From: Sthenelais limicola
Lineage: Eukaryota; Annelida; Polychaeta; Phyllodocida; Sigalionidae
NCBI GenBank assembly: GCA_942159475.1
Contig: OW804100.1
Location: 9,564,127-9,628,126 of the forward strand
DNA length: 64,000 bases
Direction: 5' to 3'
How positions within the stretch are numbered: position 1 is the stretch's first letter; every line of letters starts with the position of its first letter. The notes under the pieces are model-generated. The model had not been told where the DNA came from. It did no database searches and saw only the letters and a list, made by a program, of their open reading frames with translations. The translations under genes were made by a program, and so were the position numbers. This document shows, piece after piece, positions 41,601 to 53,600 of the stretch.

Positions 41601-44600
41601 CAGCTGGGAGACGGCCAAAATTAGAAAATGTTTCCTAATCAACTTGGTAACTTGGAAAACGATTTACCTCACTTGAGATGGGACAAATAGGGGAACACCG
41701 TGCCTTCATTCGGGGGGGGGGGGGGGGGGGGGGGCATCTCAAAGTTCGTTGAGGCTTAGTAGTAAAATATTTTACTACTAAGGTTGAGGTTAGACTGCAG
41801 TTGAAGGTGCTGGGATTCATAACATTGCCAACCCGTTTACATCCAGCTTGACCTTCATGCAATTTTACCTCAGCTTGTTACACTAATCCTCCAAGAATAA
41901 GATACACACTTTTTCTGCCGGCCCGCCCTGGGTATTCGCTTCTCTTAGTCAGGATCATGTATTTGCTTGTCAATGGTTATAGTGGTTATACCTCAGAGGG
42001 AAAGAGATAAGTACAACCTTTTGTTTCCACCTATTGCGATCAGGGTACAAATGTTGGCGAACACGTGGGCGACCACTTGGTAAATAGAATGGAGACACCG
42101 CCATTTTGACCGGATATGACCTCACCCAACCTCACCTTGGGTGGCACCCTGAAACCCTTTCCCACCAGTAACCCCCCACCCCCCACCCCCACCCCCCGCA
42201 CAGACCTACCTCCTTCTGCCGGCTCTACATAGGGACATGCACCCTCCCACCCGCCCGTACGGGGAATTAGAGCTGAAGGATGCGGGGCCGGCAATATAGG
42301 TTAGAATGCAGACTGCCTGCCTATAGGTGAGTGCTGCGCCGAGGCAGCCAATGTTTGCAAACAAGCCGAGTGTGGGGTGTGTATGAGTGGGGGTGTGGGC
42401 GGTAGTGGCGGGGGGAGGGTGGGGTGGGGGTGGGGGGTGGGGGGAGCCTCCAGGGAGCTGCTGCTGCTGCTGCTGCTGCTTGCTCACACTTGTACCAGAG
42501 AACCAGCCCTATTTCTCGGCTTGTACTGAGAGCTGCACCTCGCCCGCTTCACCTCTCCCTCCTCCACCTTGCATAACTCTTACATCCTCCATGCTCTCTA
42601 GATCATATCTGGCCCATTGCACCAAGTAGTGCTTCACCTCTGTCATCCCCTTTGCCCGGGGGAATGCCGGACTCACTCAATTTTATTTCATGCATTTGTT
42701 CATCAATTTATATATTCACTCAGATATAGGGAGCCATTGGATACTTCCGGTTCTGGGTTGCAAGTGGCGTGTATGGCGGACTGGGGGGACAAGGACTACT
42801 GGTTTATAGGGTTTGGAACTCTGCTATGAAGGCCCCATGTGCCTACACATTGACCCGCCTCCCCCCTGTCTACCAGTGCGGCATGGAGGTGGCATATGAT
42901 GCAATGTGACATGGGGGGAGCACGTGTTCACATCGTGGCTATACCAGTGCAATTACAGGCACAACTTGTCTGACCCTATATAAACATTCCCCTAGTTACT
43001 TTCAAACGCCAACAAAATTTCAAATTAGAAAGACAACATGTGTTTATCAAGACACCGCCATTTTGACCAATTGAGAAGTACGGGTGAAGGTCAGATTGGT
43101 GTGACCGCCATTTCAGGTTGTCCTTTGCACAAATAGTATGGAAGTGGTCGTGATGTTAGGAAAAAATGTATTATAAACATTAACCATTTTGTATTCATGT
43201 GTTATTTGATACTACTGGTTATATCTCCTTACTAGATTCCTTGAACTTGTTCTTGCGTACGTCAAGTATGTTACTGTCTGATCATTCTGCATTTAGAACG
43301 ACGAATTTTTTCTCACGTTGCATTGCGTCTTAATGGCTTATATCCGAAGATCTATATATAATTACAGGTGGATTTGTATACTTTGACTTTGACAGCCATT
43401 ACGTCGAGCCCTTCCGAGTGGTGGCCATACTGCGCTGTTTTATGTTGTACTGAAGGCAGCTCCCACAGTTTCCGTTTAAAAGAGGAAACTTAGCTTCCTC
43501 ATATCAAAATGACCTTGCGCGTGACACTTTGGTCTGTATTTGTATGTTTTGATAAGAAAGGAATGGTGGTTGTCATGCTGTGTCGAAAGGGAAATTAAAA
43601 TAGGATGTGCCACTGCGTGAAAACAAACAAAGGTGACTTAGTCGCTCACTTTGTGCCTATTCACAAGTTATACGCGATACTGGATTACAAAAAAAGGCGC
43701 AATTTTCGGTGGCTGCAGATTAGATATACCAGTATAAGCTTTTTATGTGACTGTCAAAAGTCATTACATAGGGTTGACGCCATCTATTACATGGCACATC
43801 TAGCTAATGGTAGTCATGTGTATTGAATTGCTAAGGATGTGTAATTATCTCCTTTCTCTCGTATGTCGATATGTGTCCTTTCTCTTTCCTGTGTTAAAAA
43901 CGCATTTAAACACCTAAATATTATTGGCTTTGAGTGAAGGGAAACTGATTGACCTTAGAAACCCTTTCTATAAATACTGCAGCTGCTCAGCGGTAAGTTC
44001 TACAAGAGACGTCTAGACGCGGCACCATCCTCTCCATGCGATCAGACATTTAACAATATAATGGCCAATGAATATAATTGAAAATAACAATATATTTAAC
44101 TTGAGTCTGATTGAGAGGATTGTTGCGGGGGCGGGCGGGTGTATATGTAATAAAATAGAATAGAATAAATGATGCATTAGTGTGAGTTGGGGGGAGAATG
44201 GTGCAAGTCTTGTTTGACCCCTACAGCACATCTCTGTATCACATAGCCACGTGGTTGGTGGCTGCGGAAACTACCGTCGAGTTGGTAGCTGGAGCAAGGG
44301 CGAGGTGCAGCCTCTCCAGCTCTAGTCTACGCCTTACCATCTTCGTCAAAAAGGCCTTGGTCATCTTTGCCCTGGACAGTCTGGTAGTGCCAGTTGCTGG
44401 GGGTCCAACAACACATCCCTTTCAGTAGCCGGTGTCTCTTCTTCTGAATAAAATCTCTCAAAATCCTGTCATTCAAATTCCACTATTCTCGCTGACCCGT
44501 GATCTCCAGGAGTAACATGGAAAAGTAGCTGTTACCCCTAGGCTTGCACTGTAAATGTGCAACTATTTTAGTCACACGTTCTTGTACCAACTCACAATCT

Positions 44601-47600
44601 ACATCTCTGATAATAATAACTATATCCACCTGTTTAGCTTACTTTTCAGGTTTCTCTATCAACCCCATTGACAATTGGAATATGGGTATATATGGCTTCA
44701 TTTTGTGTTTGGGCGAGTGATGCGAACATGTTTTATGAAGTCTGCACACTTGTTCGGCGGATATAAATGAACTATCAATGCATGCGACGTTACATGTTGC
44801 GCTTATAAATGCCTTTCATGATGCAGGCATCGTGTGCACTGACCTTCCCTCGTATACCCATGATTTACCATGGCGTACATCCTATTAGTTTATGACATTT
44901 GAGCTATTTGCTCTTGATAAGGCAGTGAGAGTAGCTTCTGGGAAAACTCATGAATATGGGATTGGAGTGTTGTTTGGGGGCGTTTAAAAGATACTTATTA
45001 ATGGCTGGAACTGTGAATTTATCACGAACGCATGCGAAATATGAGGTCATATTGTATGATGTAGTGCTTTAATGCGAGCTCATTTTATCCTCTTGTCCTG
45101 ATACTCGAAGCTTTCATCCTTGATAATTGAAACAAATAATACTATTGAACAAAAAAAGTTAATATCAGCCGAAGCCTTCATACGATCCAAATGGATCTAG
45201 TATTTAGAACGCTCAGTGCGACACATTTATGTGTTTGCTACAAATGGATGTACTCTGCCACCATCTTTGTTTTGGCTCCTACCCACATTTCCTAGCCAAC
45301 AGGCCCCAATTAATTAGTAAAAATGTTAATTGGCGTGTCATATTCTTTTGTGACTAGCAGTAGGCAGACGTACAGGCAGCACATGGATATGTACTATTCT
45401 TATACTACACCTCGGCAAAGGATCTAGACTACACGTGTGATGTTTGAAAACACCAGCTTGTGCTGTCATTCCTTAATATGCTAACAGACACAGCCAACAT
45501 GAAGGCTTCTCCTCGGCTGCCACCGCCTGGTCTTCGTATACGCCACGCTTTGAATATAGGTTGTCAAGTTATCGCGTGCATTTCATACAACTGAGTTTTT
45601 TTATCAAGGCCGCAGTGGGTTGGTTTATGAGTGGTCTGTTTTTCAACGTGACATACGGTAGTGGGCGATAGTTATCAATGGGCCGCGGGTACGAGGGGCA
45701 CGTCATCAGTATGCATGACGTCACATGGTACCCAGTCTGGCGACCACCCGGGCCTGTCTGAGGCACAATTATGCCACCTTGTGTAAGGAAGCGGTATTAT
45801 GATTTATCAGTGCTTCCTTCCCCTGCGGCTGGTACTACAGGGGCGTCTCGTCAGGACATGTACACCTCCAGTGGTGGGTCAGTCGCATGTCCCTACCCTA
45901 CATTTACATACAAATTGATGCTGAATACACGTCTCTTGTTTGTCGTATGATTTTCGTTGATTTTCTGCATCTCCCGATCCTGTCTACATTTCCCATAGCA
46001 ACCCCTTTATTTCCAACCTCGCTATCTCGCCACCTGCCAACAGTCCTACTCATATTTGAACCCTCCGACCAGATGGCAGGTCATGTATGATATGCACAGA
46101 AGCCTTTAGAGCCCTGGTTATTACCGACATGTTCCTTGTAATGATTGTTGTGCAGTTTCTTGGCTCGTTAGTGATCCTGGACCAACCCTAGTCATTCCAT
46201 CTGTAAGTGTAGCCTGAAACCCCTGATTCGGGACCACCAAAATTTGTATATGAAGTGAAGATATGTCCCTTAAGCCCTTTTCATATGACCCAAGACAATG
46301 ATGATTCAAACCATAGGGCAAGATCTAGTAAATACATTCCCAAGATCGAGATGATGTCCCAAGTCGGGGGCTGGGAAGGAATGATTTTCAATTTTTAACA
46401 TTTTTTCCAACCTTCCATCAAAGTAACAAGCAACGATCAGCAAAGGCAACCATTTTACGTTTTGATTTTTTTGTATCATTTCAGGTGTGGGTGTCGGGTA
46501 CATGGTGCTTAATGGCCTGGTGTGTATATACTACAACGTCATCATAGCCATCTCATTGTATTACCTATTTGCCTCCTTCACCACTACATTACCATGGGCA
46601 ACCTGTGACAATTGGTGGAACACACCCAACTGTGGCGACCCAGTCGCAGTCAATGAAACAGCAAGTAAGTATTGCACAGTCCGCCTACTAACACTAACTC
46701 GGGTTCAAATTCCCTGCTCGCAAGTTCCCTTTCCCCCCTCCCCCGCTCTAGCAACTACTTACATTGGCTTATTTGCTAAGATAGCTTAATTGTAATTTCT
46801 GAAGTGTGCCCTACTCAACTCTAAAGGAAACTATTAAGTTAAAATTGCGTTTCCATTCAACAAACCGGTAACCAGGGAGGTATATCTCTCCCTGCTGTAA
46901 CTTAACATTTCTGTTTATGTCGTCTCCAAGTTTGCCATCCCACTTTCTCTAATCCATGTTCTCTATATATTCGATACATTCGACAAGAGAGTAACAAGCT
47001 CAGGCTACACCTGTGTGATGATGATTTCTCACCTGCTGTTTATTGACATTTGTTCCCTTATCGCTCATTAACACACACTCTGTTGCTATTTTGCTTCACC
47101 AGTCAGTATTATGGCTGGTAGGAACCAACTAGATAGTAAGTGTACAAGATGATGTCTCCTCTTTAGTCCAAGTAGAAATAATGATTTAAGCGAAAGTTGC
47201 AAGTCACATAATCAAAAATAAATCTCACACCATGACGAATTTAAAAGTGCATTCATTCCTGATCTCTCGCATAGTATTGCTCATGGTTTGTTTTGCATCG
47301 CTTGCCTGAATGTCCTGTACCTTTGAAATAATTCTGTATATCATTCTGAACCATGTGAGTGACCTTATCAATCTTGAATATGCTTCCTATGTTTCAATAC
47401 CATTACTATTTTTGTCCTGTACACTGCGCTAAAAATCGTAACAAAAATATCTTAGATGAGGTGTTAGCGATAGACTTGTGTTAGCGATAGTTCGTGAGTT
47501 AATGTATCAAATGTTACGAGCAATGTTTAATTGATGGTCGATACTTTTCAGACACAACTATGTCCAGTTTGTTGGAAGCTACGGTCAGCCCATTAACTTC

Positions 47601-50600
47601 TCTCATGGGTAACGCCTCTCATATCGCCAAATCGTCGTCATCCGATGAATATTTCAGGTAATTTTACATCTTGCATCTGTTTTGCATCTGAGTCTTGTCT
47701 CGATAATATTTCTCTTAATTTTACATTGGATTTTTTTTTTTTTTTTTTTACCTTTTTACGATTCAAGGATTAACGTTCATTGAATTAGTATCTTTCTTGT
47801 CTGATGTTTTGTTTCTAATATAGCTTTAGAAAACTTATTACACGTGGTTCTTCTTGTTTCCCATTGTTGCGTGTCGTGCCTCAATCCATTTAGTGTGTCA
47901 CTAGTAACATTGTACGCCTGTTTTTGTCATTTGTCGCTTTGTTTCCTCCCGAAATCTCCAGAGGCTACCCTTTTGTAGTCTTTTTGTTGTGTAGACAGTT
48001 GTCAAAATGATTCACTTACATATCAACAGTCTTGGGAACAATTATACACTGCCAAGGAATAAAACATCCCCGGCTATCGAATTCTTTAAGTGAGTATATA
48101 GGAAAAAGGATGAGGCAAGCACTTGACCTACCACAGTGGCATCTCTGCCTCTGTCTTATCCTTGATCATATGTTTTAATTCCTATAATATAGTACCTCTT
48201 AATGAGAACTTAATTATTTGCATGGCTCATTCTCTGTAACACTAGTAGGATGGGGTAGTTAATTTTATCTAAGATGTTCAGTACACGGAATTTCTGAAGA
48301 TGCTCGTACCAAACCTGAACGATTTATTAAAAATACAATTAATCATATCATGCTTTCCATTTAGTCATTCTGCTGACTAATGAAAGCCCTCCTTTTTATA
48401 TTCCTTTTCGTAATATTGATAAAATAACTGAACGTCAAAGCAATACTTTTTTGGGGGCAGATCATTGTCATTTTCTAATAATCCAGATAATTTGTAACTC
48501 CATTAAACATAACTTGCCGGAATTTATGAACATACTGATTCCTAAATCAATTCGATAAGACTCTTCCCCTAATGAATGTCACTTACTCTGTAATCCTAGA
48601 ATCACACTCTTACCGTGTGAATGTAATATCAAGCACGAATCAGGAATGATCGAGGGATAAAAGCATTGATTAACAACTAATATCGTAAAATTTGTCAGTA
48701 AATCTAAAAAGATACAACTAATTCTCCATTTCGGAGTTAATAGCTAAAGCTTGAATACTAACATGTATTCTCAAAAGATGGGGCTTAAGACAGACATAAA
48801 GCACTCAATCCCACCCCATCCCAATCAAAAGATCTTAAATAAACTGAAAAGTACTTAACAAAATGAATAAGGAAAATACCTCCATTGTGGGTAAATTATT
48901 ATGTAACCCATTTTACCATGTCACACAGTGATACTAGACCTAAGGTTCCCCCTGAATATATCCTTTGGTGTGTTTATCTTCTCTAATGGGATAACAACTG
49001 GTTTCAGGTTTGCGTTGATGGACATGCATGAAGAACATTCTGTAGAGAATGTGGGGAATATCAGGTGGCATCTCTGCCTCTGTCTGCTTCTAGCCTGGAT
49101 CCTTGTTGTCATCTTCGTAAGCAGGGGTATCCAGTCAACAGGAAAGGTAAGAATACTTGATACTTGAACATAAGAAGATGTTTGAAACCATGTCAGGATT
49201 ACGAAATTTGTGAGGATTCTAGTGACAATATCCTCACAACACGTTTGATCAATCAGGTCGATCATGGCTCATAAAACTTAAATTACACTCAGTATAAAAG
49301 TGCCACGTATTGTTAATGCCTTGTTATGTCCCATTATGACTTATATGTGATGGTATATTTCAGGTGGCCTATTTCACAGCTACTTTCCCCTACCTCATGC
49401 TGACTGTGTTGGTTGTTCGCGGAGTGACACTTCCGGGCGCCACTAATGGCATCTTATACTTCGTCACTCCGGTCTGGTCGCGTCTAGCTGACCCCTCCGT
49501 ATGGTTTGGAGCGGCCACACAGCTCTTCTACTCCACTAACTTAGCCTGGGGTGGAATGATAACTATGTCCAGTTATAACTCTTTCTCACACAATTGTTAC
49601 AGGTATTGAAGTCTTTCATAAAAGCTTTTATTTCAATGTTTGGCTTATTAAGAAACACATGACCGTATATTAATTGACCACAGATTGAAATGTGTAAGAC
49701 GCTGCTGAATGAACTGGTCTACATTAAAGTTATTCTCAGATGAAGATGACAGGTCTGAAGTTCAGAAGTCTGGAAATTTGATTCTTAAATTTGAGTTATT
49801 TTTGGGAACGTAGTTAAAATTGTATGAAGAGATAGGTTAGGATAATTTTGTTCTGCTTTCAGGGATGCTGTAATGATTAACTTGGTGAGTTTCTTCACCT
49901 CATTGTATGCTGGATTTGCCGTATTCTCCATCATTGGGTACATGGCCCACGAACAGAACCTAGCCATCGAACAAGTCATTGACTCAGGTGAATATAAAGT
50001 TACTTCTTAGGTCTCACGTGTATGTATGCTCACTGATCACCACCAGGCCGGGTACCTAATCGTTGAGAATCAGGACTGTTGATACTTGGTGCTAATATAT
50101 CCATTAACACTCATAATTTACTCTGTACATTTACAGGTCCTGGACTTGCATTCATCGTATACCCCCGAGCACTGAGTCTTATGCCATTGGCCCCCATGTG
50201 GTCTGCGCTCTTCTTCTTCATGCTTTTCCTCCTCGGTATTGGTAGTCAGGTACGACTTTTTCCTCAACCTACCATCCATTTTCAGAAAAAATATCATATC
50301 TCGTATAATATAATGGTAAAGTATAGTATGCATAGAAATAACTTTGAGATACCTCTTGAATGTGTAGTCATTTATTCGCATTTAATAATAACTGTTCACT
50401 GATGGAAGTTTTCTTAATCCTATGATGTGATTTCTGCTTAATTAATTAGAACTGTTGATCACTTTTTCCAGTGTCTTATTTAACATAGTTTGCCTTTACT
50501 TGCGAGATTTGAACTTTCAGCTCCTTGCAGATGTTCAAATCATCGAGTGTGATCTATTCTTGAAAGTCATCTGAGTTATTGAACTTTCTCTTACCCTTTA

Positions 50601-53600
50601 ATTGAAAAGAACGATATCATGTATCCTGTGTGCCACATATTTGAGTATCATCTGCCCTGTATTTTCAAATACATGCCTTTGGCAAATAACTTAGGAATTT
50701 TAAACGCAGATTCTCATCAAAATTTGGGTGACCCACCCTGCTCTGGTAGTTGACCGTTTTACTTAGAATGACCACTTGCACATTTCTACTTTGTTCTGAT
50801 GATTTTCTTTTTTTAGCCATCTATACTTTTTTCAGTATTTATACCAGATATACGTGTATGTACTGTGCTGTCTTTGCTAGCCCGTGAGAAACTAAATTTG
50901 GGACGGAAAAGTTATTGTTGGGATAGTTGATCGTATAATGTAAAGTGTAACTAAAGCATATTGCCGAGAACAGTTTATGCTGTGGCGAGATAATATAATA
51001 ATCATATCACCATTCTGAAAATAAGATAACACAAGTTGCAATTTAATTGCTATTTTTATCATGATTACAACGTGAATTGAATTCTTGGCCATCGGAATAT
51101 TAAATGCCTTGAGACTTGCCATCTAATAAAGCTCTTAGGAATTGAGACATGGGTGATAATATCATGGGCTGGCAAGGATTATTTTCCCCTTGTATTTCCT
51201 CAATTTGAGTGATATATGATATGAAAATGATTCAGGAAAACCATGGATTTTTAAAATATTTCTTTTCCTTTTGGGGTATGCCTAGCTAGTGTTAATCGTG
51301 GATGGCGAAGAGCATTTATTATCATACATCTTAGAACTAATTTTTTTGACTTTTCAGGAATTACATTTCTTACCCAATCCTGAAACATTTCACTGCAGGT
51401 TTCCACAGGGTTTTGAGGGGAAAGTGTTCTCCAATCAATAATTTATTTATTCTTTTCTTTTGAAATGATTTTTTCATGAATTGTAATCAATTTTCTTTTC
51501 TTTTTCTTGGGTGTGTGAGGGAGAGTAAATGAGGATCTAATCCCCTATACCCCGTGGTCTTCTATTTCTGTCTCTTGCACCTTTCGGCCAACGGGTGATC
51601 CCGTCTATTTTTTCAATAAAACCAGTGATTTCTGGGTTTTTAACCTGTTTTATTGCCCCGATTTACTTCCCAGTGTAGTACTTCGAGCCCGATGTTGTTG
51701 CATTGTCAGTGTGCTTGAACAAATGGTGACAAAACCCAATCGTGGCTAGAGCCATTTCGCATTTGAAAAATGTCATATTCTTACGTTCTGAAATAATAAC
51801 TTAATTGAGTAATTTGCCATGTTGATAAGTCGTTCTTTTCTAGTGTGATTTTTTCTTAAATAAACACTTGTCTCATATCCTGTCGCTAGATCTCCATACA
51901 CACACTCAGTGTTCTTACATTTTCAACATAAAGATGTCAATTAAAGCGTTTCTCATGCCAATATTTCATTTTCTGATGCATGGCTTTTGATTCTATTTTA
52001 ATTCCATAAGGTCTAACTAACTATCCATATAGGAAATGAGTGTTTTCGTCTCATTCCCCTTGTTGGATTACATTTTTTAAACAAATTATTTTCTGTACAC
52101 CATTCTCATATTAACAATATTTGAACTCCGTGAAGGCATTGCTTGATATTGGTCATTTGCAGCTTGAATATGCTAAATTGACTGAAATGTTTGCAATAAG
52201 CGTGAATTTTTCATTTACTTAATTATTTTGGATTGTTTCTAAAGCAGTCAACATGGCAAACCAATGTTCCACACTTTTACCATTATCTAATGCTGGCAAA
52301 ACATGGGGTCTCTCCATTTTACCTCTTATGGATATTTCTCGTTGATTTAATCCCTCTTAATAGTCTCGCATTTTTAAATTCATTTCAAGTTCCCCAAAGG
52401 TTATGAGGCTAGTTATAAATGATCAGGTATAACAAAAAGTCTTGTATTGGGCAGGGGAATCGGAAATATGAATAAAATCATTTTGTTGTTCGGCTGTTGA
52501 AGGGATATCCCCTCATGAAGGGAATAGTTAAGAACACTGATGTAAATACATGTAGCCTTTCACTGGGCAAATAGACACTAATATCTATGAATCAACTATA
52601 GGTATTGGTGATACTTTACCATTAATATCTCTGGCCTATACCTTTGGGTTAATGTATCCTATTATATAGTAAGCTGAACTGGCTGTCCATGGTTGGCAGT
52701 GATGCTTCGTGTGAATAATAACTCCTTGAAATCAAAGCTTCATTTAACCCTAAGTTGGCTCACCCCGGCCTAGCCTAGGAGCTTATCATATTGGTATACA
52801 AACGCTAAGCTTCGTATCTCAAAGTTGCCCTAGTCATACCTGATGTACAACAGACGCTTTTGGTGTGTACTTGAGAAGTATTGTGTGTCCTTAATCTGCT
52901 CCTTGACAGGGTAGGATAAGTGCTTAATGGACGAATTTACTGGAGATTACATTTTTCGACCCTAATTTCTGCGAGAAAACCATCGAAAATTTTCGGAAAA
53001 TATCGTTCGTACCCAAAATAAAAAGGCTGAAAGCATCGCAGAAGCATGAAACTATGCAGCATTACATTTGGCTGAGATAATGCCATCGAATGCGAATGAA
53101 TTGAATTTGATAAGAAAAAGAATGAATTCACAAATTTTTAATTGATCCGCTGAGTCGTTCATTGAGACTTTGATTTCAGAACATGTTATTGTCATTTTTC
53201 TCTCTTGACTTTTTCTCTTCCAAACTCCTGTCAATGCACCGAAGCTAAATATCTCCTTACCTCCAACGTGTTTTCTCATTATTTGTCTTCACCAGATGGT
53301 ATTAGTAGAAACAGTTGTAACCGGCTTCTGTGATGAGTGGCCGATTCTGGCGAAGAACGCATGTATACGACTCATGACTACGATTGGCGTGGCAATTTTC
53401 TTCTTTTTCATTGCCATAGCGATGACAACACAGGTACTACCGAAGTATAGGAAAATACTTCCCTGAGAACCTTAGTATGACCTTGTGATCTCTGACTGTG
53501 TTGAACTCCTCGCTCTTTTTTGTTACCTTAAGTTAAATGGAGGCACATGACTCTACTTGTCACTCTGTGTCCCCATGTGACTAATAGTGATCTGCCTATT

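Larger units (their letters stand above)
27580..46484 (+). other. intron 2 (18.9 kb), transposon-rich
   Basis: The largest intron. It holds a (GT)n-(G)n tract (31415-31446), a retroposon-like 3' tail (32335-32445), a broken gypsy reverse transcriptase (32704-33137, minus strand), a C-run (33472-33490), an inverted-repeat element (33842-34934), a 215-bp diverged tandem repeat (37040-37470), a CRE-ended 286-bp segment (38536-38821), a 17-bp exact duplication (40340-40373), a G-run and 28-bp palindrome (41712-41789), a C/G-tract and CTG cluster (42171-42478) and a further CRE (45716). No other gene was recognised. Confidence 0.85.

Noticed and set aside
44198..44428. GC-richer open frame on the plus strand (76 codons), with an open complementary frame
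   Set aside because: It looks coding-like by composition only; neither strand gives a protein I recognise, and it is not in phase with or spliced into the transporter.
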